The notes beneath the pieces were generated by a model. That model had not been told where the DNA came from and did no database searches. It was given only the letters and a program-made list of their open reading frames with translations. Position numbers and translations under genes: made by a program. This document shows positions 31,466-40,717 of a DNA stretch of 61,841 nt, piece by piece (position 1 is the first letter of the stretch; each line of letters opens with the position of its first letter). The stretch is from NCBI GenBank assembly GCA_036012725.1, contig DASCPW010000054.1:1-61841 (forward strand), given 5' to 3'. Origin of the DNA: GCA-2686765 sp036012725. GTDB lineage: Bacteria > Pseudomonadota > Alphaproteobacteria > Rhodospirillales > 2-02-FULL-58-16.

Positions 31466-32344
31466 ATGAGCGCCTCTAAAGTATTGGATGCGTTGCGCCG
31501 TGAAATCGATGTGATCGACAATTCCATCCATGACCTGCTTATGCGCCGAATGGAGGTGGTGGTGAAGGTCCGCAACGCCAAGCACGACTATAAGGTGATG
31601 ATCACGCCTCATCGCGAGGCCGAGATTCTCTACCGCTTGATCTCCCGTCACCAGGGGCCGTTCCCAAAGCGCGAGTTGATCCGCATGTGGCGCGAGTTGA
31701 TCGTCGCCACCCTTTCTTTCGAAGACGCCTTTTCGGTTGCCGTCTGTTTGGACGATGACGACGGGGGATATTGGGACCTGGCACGGGATCAATATGGCTC
31801 TTTCACGCCCATGTTGGCGCAGGCCTCCGTACGCCGGGTCATCGAGGCCGTCCACGACCAGAAGGCGACGGTGGGTATCCTGCCGCTGCCCCGGCGCGAT
31901 GACGACGATCCCTGGTGGCGCCATTTGGTGACAGAGAGCAATGGTGCGCCGAAGATCATTGCCCGGCTGCCTTTCGCCGGGCCGGGCAACAGCCGTAGCA
32001 CCGATTTGGGCGCCCTGGTCATCTGCCCCGTCACCCAGGAGATGACGAGCCGGGATCACTCGTTCCTGGCCATCGAGATGGATGACGAAATCGGCCTTGA
32101 CCGCTTTGGAGAAGCGCTGACCCATGCCGCTCTCCCCGCCACCTTCACCGCCGCCTGGCATGAGGGACAGGTCGGCGACCCATGGCTGTACTTGGCCGAG
32201 GTCAGCCTGTTCTCGGCAAAGGGCGACCACCGGATGGCAAGGTTTCTCGACAGACTCGGCAAGCCGGTTAAACGGTTGGTTTGGCTTGGCGGATTCGCCG
32301 TTCCCTTGAGCGCCGACGAACTGGCCACGACGGCGGAGCAATAG
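31466..32344 (+). CDS. Chorismate mutase with degenerate prephenate-dehydratase-like extension
   Basis: Residues 1-90 are an AroQ-type chorismate mutase, helices with REIDVIDNSIHDLLMRRMEV and the REAEILYRLI segment, which converts chorismate to prephenate. Residues about 92-292 resemble a prephenate dehydratase fold (the GILPLP and LVICPVTQE segments stand where that enzyme has its substrate loops), but the Thr-Arg-Phe catalytic motif is absent. It is probably a remnant or regulatory domain. The product is 292 residues. The gene leads hisC-tyrA; hisC starts 2 nt after its stop. Confidence 0.85.
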   Translation: MSASKVLDALRREIDVIDNSIHDLLMRRMEVVVKVRNAKHDYKVMITPHREAEILYRLISRHQGPFPKRELIRMWRELIVATLSFEDAFSVAVCLDDDDGGYWDLARDQYGSFTPMLAQASVRRVIEAVHDQKATVGILPLPRRDDDDPWWRHLVTESNGAPKIIARLPFAGPGNSRSTDLGALVICPVTQEMTSRDHSFLAIEMDDEIGLDRFGEALTHAALPATFTAAWHEGQVGDPWLYLAEVSLFSAKGDHRMARFLDRLGKPVKRLVWLGGFAVPLSADELATTAEQ

Positions 32345-32346
32345 GC

Positions 32347-33435
32347 ATGTCGGGCCCCGTTCCGCGCCCCGGCATCATGGACATCGTTCCTTACGCGGGC
32401 GGTGAATCCACGGTTCCCGGCCTGCCGCGCCCCATCAAGCTGGCCTCTAACGAATGCGCCCTCGGGCCGAGTCCACGAGCCGTGCAAGCATACAACGAGG
32501 CCGGCGGCGGCCTGCACCGCTATCCCGATGGTAGCAGCGAGGCCCTGCGCCAAGTCTTGGCTGCCCACCATGGCCTGGACCCGGCGCGCATTGTTTGCGG
32601 CGCCGGATCGGACGAACTGATCTGCAACCTCTGCCGCGCCTATGCCGGACCGAACGACGAGGTTCTCTACAGCAGACACGGCTTTCTCATGTTCGCCATC
32701 TATGTCAAGTCGGTGGGGGCGGCGCCGGTCGCCGCGCCCGAGAAGGCTTTGAAAGCGGACGTCGAGGCGCTGATTGATCGGGTGACGCCGAAAACCCGCA
32801 TCCTGTTCCTGGCCAATCCCAACAACCCGACGGGAAGCTATCTTCCCACCGCCGCGCTGAAGCGATTGCGCGCCGGCCTGCCGGAAAGCGTCCTTCTGGT
32901 CATCGACGCGGCCTACGCCGAATACGTCGGCGGGGATGACTACTCGCCAGGCATCGACCTGGTCGACGGCAGCGACAACGTCGTCATGACGCGGACGTTT
33001 TCCAAGATTTACGGCCTTGCCGGCCTGCGCTTGGGATGGGCCTATTGCCCCTTGGCCATCGCTGAGGTGCTCAACCGCGTGCGCGGCCCGTTCAATCTGT
33101 CGGCGCCAGCGCAAGCGGCCGGCGCCGCCGCCTTGAACGACAGGGCCCACATCGCCCGAGTCCGTTCCCACAACGATACCTGGTTGCCGTGGACAGCCGG
33201 CAAGGTTAAGGACCTGGACTTGGCGGCGCCGCCATCGGCCGGTAATTTTCAACTGGTGCAGTTCCCGGCGCAAAAGGGCCGCGACGCCGAGGCCGCCGAC
33301 GCCTTCCTCAAGGAGCGCGGAATCATCACCCGGCGCATGGCCGCCTACGGCCTCCCCGAGGCCTTGCGCGTCACCATCGGGGACGAGGAGGAAATGCTGG
33401 CCTTCGTCGAAGCCTTGAGCGAGTTCATGAGCTGA
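32347..33435 (+). CDS. hisC: Histidinol-phosphate / aromatic aminotransferase
   Basis: PLP enzyme of fold type I, 362 residues. The start MSGPVPRPGIMDIVPYAGGE, the KLASNECALGPSP segment, the LANPNNPTGSY segment, and the PLP lysine in TFSKIYGLAGLRLGW are HisC hallmarks. In this operon, between chorismate mutase and prephenate dehydrogenase, it most likely transaminates prephenate or aromatic keto acids as well as, or instead of, histidinol phosphate; that is inference from context. ATG 32347 lies just behind the previous stop. Confidence 0.92.
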   Translation: MSGPVPRPGIMDIVPYAGGESTVPGLPRPIKLASNECALGPSPRAVQAYNEAGGGLHRYPDGSSEALRQVLAAHHGLDPARIVCGAGSDELICNLCRAYAGPNDEVLYSRHGFLMFAIYVKSVGAAPVAAPEKALKADVEALIDRVTPKTRILFLANPNNPTGSYLPTAALKRLRAGLPESVLLVIDAAYAEYVGGDDYSPGIDLVDGSDNVVMTRTFSKIYGLAGLRLGWAYCPLAIAEVLNRVRGPFNLSAPAQAAGAAALNDRAHIARVRSHNDTWLPWTAGKVKDLDLAAPPSAGNFQLVQFPAQKGRDAEAADAFLKERGIITRRMAAYGLPEALRVTIGDEEEMLAFVEALSEFMS

Positions 33436-33438
33436 GCC

Positions 33439-34335
33439 ATGAAAGACAAGAATTCCTCCGTGCTTTTCCAGCGCATCGCTTTCATCGGTTTTGGCCTGAT
33501 CGGCTCGTCCCTTGCCCGCGTCGTCCGCCGCCGGGGATTGGCCGGCCATATCGCCGTTTGCACGCGCCGCCGGGAAACCCTGGACAAGGCGCGGGCCTTG
33601 CAATTGGCTGATAGCGTCAGCCTTGATGCCGAAGAGGTGGCCAGGGGCGCCGACCTGGTGATGATTTGCACGCCTTTGAGCTCTTATTCGGAAATCGCCG
33701 CCGCCATCGTCCCGGCGCTGGAAACGGATTGCATCGTCAGCGACGTCGGATCGGTCAAGACATCAGTGCTTCGCCAATTGGGCCCCTTATTGCCCGCTGG
33801 GGTCCATTTGGTTCCGGGCCATCCGGTCGCCGGCACCGAGCATTCCGGGATCGATGCCGGATCGGCCGAACTTTTCGCCGGCCGCTGGTGCATCCTGACG
33901 CCGCCGCCAGGAACGCCGGTAGCGGTAACAGAGCGGGTGGCGGAACTGTGGCGGCGTGCCGCCATGAACGTCGAGATCATGGACCCCGAACACCACGACC
34001 AGGTGTTGGCGATGACCTCACATCTGCCCCATTTGATCGCTTACTCCATCGTCGACACGGCCACCGACCTGGAAGGCCAGCTGAAAAAGGAAGTGGTCAA
34101 ATACTCGGCTGGCGGGTTTCGCGATTTCACCCGCATCGCCGCCTCAAACCCGGTCATGTGGCGTGACATTTTTCTCGCTAACAGAGAGGCCGTGCTGGAA
34201 GTTCTGAGCCGTTTCAATGAAGATCTGACGGCCCTCCAGCGGGCCATTCGCCGGGGTCAGGGCGATAAGCTCGAAGTCGCATTCTCCCGCACACGCGAGA
34301 TCAGGCGCGGCGTCATCGACGCCAAGCAGGATTAG
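33439..34335 (+). CDS. tyrA: Prephenate / arogenate dehydrogenase
   Basis: Oxidative decarboxylation in tyrosine synthesis. The product is 298 residues. The Rossmann motif IAFIGFGLIGSSLARVV is at the N-terminus. Catalytic segments VPGHPVAGTEHSG and TSHLPHLIAYSIVD are intact, as is the FRDFTRIAASNPVMWRDIFL dimer helix. The gene starts 4 nt after hisC and ends the three-gene aromatic operon. There is no ACT domain, so feedback control would differ from forms that carry one. Confidence 0.95.
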   Translation: MKDKNSSVLFQRIAFIGFGLIGSSLARVVRRRGLAGHIAVCTRRRETLDKARALQLADSVSLDAEEVARGADLVMICTPLSSYSEIAAAIVPALETDCIVSDVGSVKTSVLRQLGPLLPAGVHLVPGHPVAGTEHSGIDAGSAELFAGRWCILTPPPGTPVAVTERVAELWRRAAMNVEIMDPEHHDQVLAMTSHLPHLIAYSIVDTATDLEGQLKKEVVKYSAGGFRDFTRIAASNPVMWRDIFLANREAVLEVLSRFNEDLTALQRAIRRGQGDKLEVAFSRTREIRRGVIDAKQD

Positions 34336-34415
34336 CCTATTTCCATGTTGATAAGAATTGGCGCCAGCCCGCTCTAGCGCCCAGGAAACAAGAGACCCAT
34401 GGGCTTTCCCATCCG

Positions 34416-35390
34416 ATGATGTATGTCTACCTCGCCGCCGGTTTCATGTTGCTGCTTGGCGGTGCCGAGGTGTTGGTGCGCGGCGCCGTCGCCTTGGCCC
34501 AACGGCTGGATATCTCGCCCCTGATTATCGGCATGACGGTGGTGGCGCTGGGTACTTCGGCGCCGGAGCTGATGGTCAGCCTGGACGCCGCCCTTTCGGG
34601 TTCGCCGGGAATCGCCCTTGGCAATGTTGTCGGTAGCAATATCGCCAACCTGTTTTTGATCCTAGGCACCGTTGGGATCGTCATGCCGATCGCCGCCAAG
34701 TCCGATGGCTTGTGGCGCGACGGCTTGATTCTGTTGGCTGGTAGCCTCCTCTTCGTGGCGCTCTGTTGGTCGGGGATGATCGGTTTTTGGCCGGGAATAT
34801 TGCTCCTTGCCGTCTTTGTCGCCTTCCTTGGCCATTCTTATTGGCGTGAAACCAAGAACGACGGCGGCGCCGAAATGCGCGCCCAAAAGGTGCTGGAAAT
34901 CCATGGCGTTCCCTCCTCCGTCACGGTGGCGTGGTTGTTTTTGACGGCCGGACTGGCCAGTGTCATTTTTGGAGCTCACCTTTTAGTCATGGGCGGGGTG
35001 GCGATAGCCAAGGCGGCGGGAGTTTCCGAGGAAGTGATCGGGTTGACGATGATTGCTTTTGGCACCTCTTTGCCGGAATTGGCGACTTCCGTGGTCGCCG
35101 CTTGGCGCGGCCATGCCGAAATCGCGCTCGGCAACGTCGTCGGCAGCAACTTGTTCAACATGCTGTTGATCGTCGGCGTGGTGGCGGTGGTGACGCCGTT
35201 ACAGGTACCCGCCAAGATCATGGTCTTCGATCTTTGGGTGATGCTGGCGGCGACGGCCGTATTTCTTCCTTTTCTGGCTTGCGGCTGGCGCTTCGACCGC
35301 TTCGTGGCAGTCGTTTTTCTTGCCGCTTACGTGGCCTATATCGCGGTCCAGGCCTACGACGTCCAGGTGATACTGCCAGCGGCGGGCTGA
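34416..35390 (+). CDS. Calcium/sodium antiporter, CaCA family
   Basis: Inner-membrane cation exchanger of 324 residues with ten or so helices. Both alpha-repeat motifs are present: VVALGTSAPELMVSLDA with GNVVGSNIANLFLILG, and the second copy MIAFGTSLPELATSVVAA with GNVVGSNLFNMLLIVG. They carry the ion-binding acidic residues. It matches the YrbG group. It follows tyrA by 80 nt and may have its own promoter. ATG 34416 is followed by a second ATG. Confidence 0.93.
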   Translation: MMYVYLAAGFMLLLGGAEVLVRGAVALAQRLDISPLIIGMTVVALGTSAPELMVSLDAALSGSPGIALGNVVGSNIANLFLILGTVGIVMPIAAKSDGLWRDGLILLAGSLLFVALCWSGMIGFWPGILLLAVFVAFLGHSYWRETKNDGGAEMRAQKVLEIHGVPSSVTVAWLFLTAGLASVIFGAHLLVMGGVAIAKAAGVSEEVIGLTMIAFGTSLPELATSVVAAWRGHAEIALGNVVGSNLFNMLLIVGVVAVVTPLQVPAKIMVFDLWVMLAATAVFLPFLACGWRFDRFVAVVFLAAYVAYIAVQAYDVQVILPAAG

Positions 35391-35456
35391 CCTCCCCGGC
35401 ACGGGGCCGCGGAATCGGCGGTTGAAACGGGGGACGGTGTCGCCCATTCTTGGGCC

Positions 35457-36227
35457 ATGTCGGCGCAAGCACATCGAACCGCCCTGGTCACTGGCGGCGC
35501 GCTACGGATCGGCCGCGCCATCGTTACCGATCTGGCGGCGCACGGTTGGGCCATCGCCATTCACTACAACAGCTCCGACAGTACCGCCAAGGCGCTGGCC
35601 GGAGATATCCGCAGTGAGGGCGGACAGGCGGTGGCGGTGCGGGCCGACCTGGCGCGTGAAGAGGAGACGGCGGGACTGCTGCCAAGGGCGGTCCAGAAAA
35701 TCGGACCGATCACGTGCCTCGTCAACAATGCCTCGGTTTTCGAGAAGGACACGGTCGAAACCGCCAGTCACCAATCCTGGCACGCCCATATGCAGGTCAA
35801 CCTGAGGGCCCCGTTCGTTCTCACCCAGGCTTTCGCGGCCGGGCTGCCGCAAGACATCGAGGGCAACGTCATCAATATCATCGATCAGCGTGTGTGGAAC
35901 CCGACTCCCAATTTCACCACCTATACCCTTAGTAAGTCCGCGCTCTGGACCTTGACCCGGACCCTGGCCATGGCGCTGGCCCCGGCCATCCGGGTCAACG
36001 CCGTCGGGCCGGGGCCGACACTGCCCAGTTCGCGCCAGACGGAAGCCGAGTTCACCCGCCAATGGTCATTCCTGCCGCTTCGGCGCCGGGTCATGCCCAA
36101 CGAGATCGGCGAAGCGGTGCGTTTCATCCTTGACGCACCGGCGATGACCGGACAGATGATCGCTCTTGACTGCGGCCAACACCTAGGCTGGCGATCATAT
36201 GGCGGCGGCGATTTACCGAATGAATGA
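35457..36227 (+). CDS. SDR family oxidoreductase, pteridine-reductase (FolM) like
   Basis: NADPH-dependent short-chain dehydrogenase, 256 residues. It has TGGALRIGRAIVTDLAAHGW for cofactor binding, NNASVFEKD, and the catalytic Tyr-Lys in FTTYTLSKSALWTL. The GGALRIGR form and the QRVWNPTPNFTTYTLSKSAL segment are typical of pteridine reductases and FolM, which reduce dihydropterins or dihydrofolate. The gene precedes the uvrC-pgsA block, a common alphaproteobacterial order. Confidence 0.85.
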   Translation: MSAQAHRTALVTGGALRIGRAIVTDLAAHGWAIAIHYNSSDSTAKALAGDIRSEGGQAVAVRADLAREEETAGLLPRAVQKIGPITCLVNNASVFEKDTVETASHQSWHAHMQVNLRAPFVLTQAFAAGLPQDIEGNVINIIDQRVWNPTPNFTTYTLSKSALWTLTRTLAMALAPAIRVNAVGPGPTLPSSRQTEAEFTRQWSFLPLRRRVMPNEIGEAVRFILDAPAMTGQMIALDCGQHLGWRSYGGGDLPNE

Positions 36228-36744
36228 CCAGCCTCCGTCAACGGGCGCGCCATCCGTTTATCCGGGAAACGGCGCCGCCGCCAGCCCCCCCTCTGTCGAG
36301 ATTGAATGGCTCATTGCGCAAAGATAGGCACGAACACGGAAATGATTGGCCCTCGCTTTGAAAATACCCCACAACCCTTTGCAAAGAATGGCTTTGTTGA
36401 TCTGAAAAACAAAAGTTGTGCACAAGGGAAAGGATCACATTATTTTCCCGCAACAGCAGGATTGATGAAATTCATTGAATCTCAAATCCCTGATTAGTTT
36501 AAAAATTTTTATTAAAAATCAATGCATTACATGTTTGCCTATTTTTTATGCAAAACTAAGAAACCCCTATCTTGTCTAGGGTCTTGATTGTCAGAGAGGA
36601 ATTTTCAACAGACTTATCCACAGGAATCGTGGATAGATCACGCCGACGTGATCATATTCCTGTATCCGAACATAAAAGCATAGGTGGATGGATAAATACT
36701 TACCCAGATGAGTGTTTGATCAGCATGAAGGCAGCCTTGTCAGC
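36228..36744. other. AT-rich intergenic stretch with a DnaA box; second origin-like or regulatory site
   Basis: The block 36490-36560 is nearly pure A/T. A perfect DnaA box TTATCCACA lies at 36614-36622, a two-mismatch box at 36628-36636, and the self-complementary TTGTGCACAA near 36416-36425 differs from the consensus by one base on each strand. A perfect inverted repeat GATCACG/CGTGATC at 36636-36653 lies beside them and could be a regulator site. No coding sequence is evident in 36300-36700. It precedes uvrC. The box number is lower than at 3228-3288. Confidence 0.4.
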
Positions 36745-38661
36745 ATGAGTAAAGGGCACGAGCGGAACACCGGATCGCATCCGCCGAGCGTTTCAGTCGC
36801 CGGCGGTGGAGCCGTGATTGAATCCTATCTCAAAAATCTGGCCGCCTTGCCCGGCGTCTACCGAATGATCAATGACGCCGGCGCCGTCCTTTACGTGGGA
36901 AAGGCCAAGAACCTCAAAAAACGGGTCGCCGCCTATACCCATCCGCTACGCCTTTCCAACCGGCTCAGACGGATGATCGCCGAAACGGCGGCGATGGAAT
37001 TCGTTATCACTCACACCGAAGCCGAGGCATTGCTGCTCGAAGCCAACCTGATCAAGCGCTTCCATCCGCGCTACAACATCCTGCTTCGCGACGACAAGTC
37101 ATTTCCGTCAATTCTTGTCTCTTCCGGCCACCCCTTCCCACAGGTCGTCAAGCATCGGGGGGCTGAAAACCGCAAGGGCGATTATTTCGGTCCCTTCGCT
37201 TCCGTTTGGGCGGTGAACGAAACCCTCACCGTGCTGCAAAAGGCTTTTCTTTTGCGAACCTGCACGGACTCTGTTTTATCGAGCCGCACCAGGCCTTGCC
37301 TTCTCTATCAGATCAAGCGCTGCTCTGCGCCTTGCGTGGGCCGGGTCGGCGAGACCGAATATCGCTTCCTGGTTGACCAGGCGCATGCCTTTCTGAGCGG
37401 CGAAAGCCGGAAAATCCAGCGCCGTTTCGCCAAGCGCATGCAACAAGCTAGCGACGCCCTGGAATTCGAAAAAGCAGCCCAGTACCGCGACCGAATTCAG
37501 GCCTTGACGCGAATACAGGCGCACCAAGATATCAATCTTTCGGGCATCAGCGAGGCCGATCTACTCGCCTTGTACCAAACCGGCGGCCAGACCTGCATTC
37601 AGGTTTTCTTTTTCCGCGCCGGACGCAATTATGGCAACCAGGCTTATTTCCCCAGCCACGCCGGCGACGAGGGCGCGGCACCGGTGCTGGAGGCCTTCAT
37701 CGGCCAATTTTATGCCGCCAAGCCGCCCCCTAAACAGGTCCTGGTCAGCCACCGCTTGCCTAACCTGAAACTGGTCACCGAAGCCTTGAGCGTCGCCGCC
37801 GGCTGCCGCATACGGGTTCATCGCCCCGAACGGGGAGAGAAAAGAAAATTGATGGCCCATGCCGAAGCCAACGCCCGCGAGAGCTTGCAACGCCGCCTTG
37901 CCGAAAGCGCCACCCAGCGCCGATTGCTCGACGGGCTGTCGAAAGCCCTCAACCTGGATGCACCGCCGCGACGGATCGAGGTTTTCGATAACAGCCATGT
38001 CTCCGGCAAGGAGGCCGTCGGTGCCATGATCGTCGCCGACCGCGAGGGCCTGATCAAAAAAGCCTATCGGAAATTCACCTTAAGAGACGGCGAGGGCGAG
38101 GGAGGCAAGGCTTGTTTTTCGGCTGGTGACGACTACGCGATGCTCGGCGAAGTGCTGACCCGGCGATTTTCCCGCGCCTTGAAGGAAGACCCGGATCGGG
38201 CCGGCGGACAATGGCCAGATCTGGTTCTCATCGATGGCGGCGGCGGCCATCTCGGCATCGCCTTGGAGGTTTTCCGGGAATTGGGCATCGAGGGTATCAG
38301 TGTCGCCGCCATCGCCAAGGGAGCCGACCGCAACGCCGGGCGCGAGCGCATCCACTTGCCAGGCCGCCGGCCCTTGAACCTGAAAGCCCGTGATCCGGTT
38401 CTTTTTTTTCTCCAGCGGCTCCGCGACGAAGCCCATCGGTTCGCCATCGGCGCGCATCGGGCCAAACGGACGAAAACATTGTCCCGCTCGGCCGTTGACG
38501 GCATTCCCGGCATCGGGCCGAAGCGGAAAAGAGCACTGTTGCATCATTTCGGTTCGGCCCGCGCCATCGCCGCCGCCGGAAGAGGCGACCTGGAAACGGT
38601 TGACGGCATCAGCAGGGCCATGGCCAACAAAATTTATGACTGGTTTCATGCCGTAAGCTAG
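36745..38661 (+). CDS. uvrC: Excinuclease ABC subunit C
   Basis: Nucleotide excision repair nuclease that cuts on both sides of a lesion held by UvrB. About 638 residues. The GIY-YIG domain is at the front (LPGVYRMINDAGAVLYVGKA), the UvrBC helix pair in the middle near ALEFEKAAQYRDRIQAL, the C-terminal RNase-H-like nuclease with VFDNSHVSGKEAVGAMI, and a helix-hairpin-helix end with IPGIGPKRKRALLHHFGS. I prefer ATG 36745 (MSKGHERN); an in-frame GTG at 36712 is possible. pgsA follows at 90 nt. Confidence 0.96.
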   Translation: MSKGHERNTGSHPPSVSVAGGGAVIESYLKNLAALPGVYRMINDAGAVLYVGKAKNLKKRVAAYTHPLRLSNRLRRMIAETAAMEFVITHTEAEALLLEANLIKRFHPRYNILLRDDKSFPSILVSSGHPFPQVVKHRGAENRKGDYFGPFASVWAVNETLTVLQKAFLLRTCTDSVLSSRTRPCLLYQIKRCSAPCVGRVGETEYRFLVDQAHAFLSGESRKIQRRFAKRMQQASDALEFEKAAQYRDRIQALTRIQAHQDINLSGISEADLLALYQTGGQTCIQVFFFRAGRNYGNQAYFPSHAGDEGAAPVLEAFIGQFYAAKPPPKQVLVSHRLPNLKLVTEALSVAAGCRIRVHRPERGEKRKLMAHAEANARESLQRRLAESATQRRLLDGLSKALNLDAPPRRIEVFDNSHVSGKEAVGAMIVADREGLIKKAYRKFTLRDGEGEGGKACFSAGDDYAMLGEVLTRRFSRALKEDPDRAGGQWPDLVLIDGGGGHLGIALEVFRELGIEGISVAAIAKGADRNAGRERIHLPGRRPLNLKARDPVLFFLQRLRDEAHRFAIGAHRAKRTKTLSRSAVDGIPGIGPKRKRALLHHFGSARAIAAAGRGDLETVDGISRAMANKIYDWFHAVS

Positions 38662-38750
38662 AATAGGACGCCCCGCCCACACCCGCGAGCGAAGGGAGGT
38701 CCCGCCGGCTCGTTCCTGGTGTTAGGCTCGGCCGCAACACGGAAACCGCC

Positions 38751-39323
38751 ATGCTGACAAAGCTGCCGAATATTCTAACCTTTTCGCGCATCCTCGCCAT
38801 TCCGGTGGTTGTCGCTCTGTTGCTGCTGCCGGCCCCGCTTGGCAACTGGTTGGCTTTCTCGGTTTTTGTTTTTGCCGGCATCACCGATTTCTTCGACGGC
38901 TACCTGGCCCGGGCCTGGCATCAACAATCGGCGTTCGGGCGTTTCTTGGACCCCATCGCCGACAAGCTTCTGGTGGCGGCCGTGTTGTTGATGCTGGTCG
39001 CCGCCGAACATATCCAAGGGTTGACCATCTTGCCGGCGGCGGTGATCTTGTGCCGCGAAATTTTAGTTTCCGGCTTGCGCGAGTTTTTGGCCGAGGCCAG
39101 CGTCAGCATGCCGGTGACTTTTCTCGCCAAATGGAAGACATTGATCCAGATGGTGGCCTTGAGTTTTCTTTTGGTCGGCGATGCCGGTCCCGACTTCGGA
39201 CCACTATCAACGCTCGAAATTGGCGTTTACGGGCTGTGGGGAGCGGCCATCTTGACGCTGGTCTCGGGTTACGATTACCTGCGGGCCGGGTTAAAGCACA
39301 TCAATGAAACCGATTTGTACTAA
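38751..39323 (+). CDS. pgsA: CDP-diacylglycerol-glycerol-3-phosphate 3-phosphatidyltransferase
   Basis: Membrane enzyme of phosphatidylglycerol synthesis, 190 residues with about five helices. The CDP-alcohol phosphotransferase motif is complete: DFFDGYLARAWHQQSAFGRF followed by LDPIADK (D-G-x2-A-R-x8-G-x3-D-x3-D). The N-terminus MLTKLPNILTFSRILAIPVV is typical. uvrC-pgsA adjacency is widespread in proteobacteria. Confidence 0.96.
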   Translation: MLTKLPNILTFSRILAIPVVVALLLLPAPLGNWLAFSVFVFAGITDFFDGYLARAWHQQSAFGRFLDPIADKLLVAAVLLMLVAAEHIQGLTILPAAVILCREILVSGLREFLAEASVSMPVTFLAKWKTLIQMVALSFLLVGDAGPDFGPLSTLEIGVYGLWGAAILTLVSGYDYLRAGLKHINETDLY

Positions 39324-39426
39324 TTTGTTAAAGTAGAGCGGATCGTAATCCGGCCGCGGGTCAAATGGTTCCAGGAGACTTTTGCGTTTCCACGAACGGA
39401 CCAAACAGCATCGAAAGGAAGCTGGG

Positions 39427-39837
39427 ATGTCGAAAGAAAAGCACAAGCTTGCACGGATCGCCGGCAAATTCCGAAAATCTGAAATTTATTCGACGCGGAA
39501 GGTCCTGCTGGCGGCGGCTGCGGCGGGGATGGTTTTCGTTGCCACGGCACGGGCGGAGCTACCTGGTTTTTACTCAGGCGAGGATCTTGCCGCCTTTTGC
39601 ACCGAGGAGGAACTGCCTGAAATAGAAACCCTATGCCTGGGTTACGTGGCCGCCGTCGCCGACATTGTAACGAGCCAGGGGCTTTCCAAGTTTCGCGTAT
39701 GCAGGACCGAAATCGTAAGCGTCGGCGAAGCGGAAAAGGTCGTTAAGAGATGGCTGGATGAGCATAAATCCCAACTTCATCTGCCCGCCCATATCGTCGT
39801 TGCCAAAGCCCTCGCCAAGGCCTACCCCTGCAAGTGA
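39427..39837 (+). CDS. Exported protein with Rap1a/Tai-immunity-like domain
   Basis: A protein of 136 residues. A signal-type hydrophobic stretch lies at about 25-44, after a long basic start, and ends at ATARAELPG. The mature part has FYSGEDLAAFCTE, CLGYVAAVADIV and a final VVAKALAKAYPC, with four cysteines likely to form disulfides; this is the pattern of the Rap1a/Tai immunity fold. In many alphaproteobacteria such proteins occur without any toxin gene, so an immunity role is not implied. ATG 39427 has an AAGGAAG site. Confidence 0.7.
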   Translation: MSKEKHKLARIAGKFRKSEIYSTRKVLLAAAAAGMVFVATARAELPGFYSGEDLAAFCTEEELPEIETLCLGYVAAVADIVTSQGLSKFRVCRTEIVSVGEAEKVVKRWLDEHKSQLHLPAHIVVAKALAKAYPCK

Positions 39838-40656
39838 AAAGCTGGCGGCTTCGCCGTTTTAAAAAGATGGCCGGAAACTTGCGCGCCTTCATTGCGCTGT
39901 TTCTTTTGCTTGCCTTTCCGGCGCTTGCCCTTGAAGGGCTGGAAAAAGGCGAAAGCGCCAAGTCGCCAAGGTGGTGGATGGGGATACGGTGGTCCTCAAA
40001 CACGCCATCGATGGAGCCCTTCAAGTGCGCCTGGTCGGCATCCAGGCGCCGAAGCTGCCCTTGGGGGGCCAGGATTCAACCCCTGGCCCTTGGCTGAAGA
40101 GGCCGAGCGGGGGCTGGTGGCGTTGGTCGCCGGGCAGCGGCTGACGCTTTCCTTCGGCGGCCGTCGCAAGGACTGCCACGGGTGCCTGCTGGCCCATCTG
40201 CACGACAGCGGCGGGGTCTGGATCCAAGGTGAAATGCTGCGCCTCGGGCTTGTCAGGGTCTATAGTTTTGCCGACAATCGGGCGGCGGTGGCGGAAATGC
40301 TGGCGCGCGAGCGCCAGGCCCGGGCGGCCGGGCTCGGCATCTGGGACGATCCCTACTACGCCATCCCCGCGCCAGCCGAGGCAGCCGGTGACATCGGCAC
40401 CTTTCAGATTGTTGAAGGGCGGGGGCTCGAGGCGGCGAATGTCAAGGGCCGGGTCTATTTGAATTTTGGCCTCGACTGGCGGAGCGATTTCACGGTGACG
40501 GTCGCCGCCAAAGCACGAAAGCTTTTCGCCGGCAATGGTATCAACCTATTGGCCCTGAAACGCCGGCGGCTGCGGGCACGGGGCTGGCTGAAACAAAGAA
40601 ACGGGCCAATGATCGAGGCCAGTCATCCGGAACAGATCGAAATTCTCGCCGATTAA
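39834..40656 (+). pseudogene. Staphylococcal-nuclease-like (thermonuclease) gene with two frameshifts
   Basis: A signal peptide (FIALFLLLAFPALALEG) starts the reading, and GTG 39834 overlaps the previous stop. Near 39960 the frame is lost; the next frame gives VAKVVDGDTVVLKHAIDGAL and RLVGIQAPKLPLG, the core of an SNase domain. At the G run near 40063-40068 it shifts again, to the frame that carries PWPLAEEAERGLVAL, a long C-terminal part and the final stop. The C-terminal TNase region to about residue 130 and a further 100-residue extension look intact. One shift is in a homopolymer and could be an error; two independent shifts favour a pseudogene. Confidence 0.75.
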
Positions 40657-40717
40657 CCACCAGTGGCGGAGCGGTGGATTTCCATCCCGGCGCCGGGCCC
40701 AGTATAATCCTTAAACC

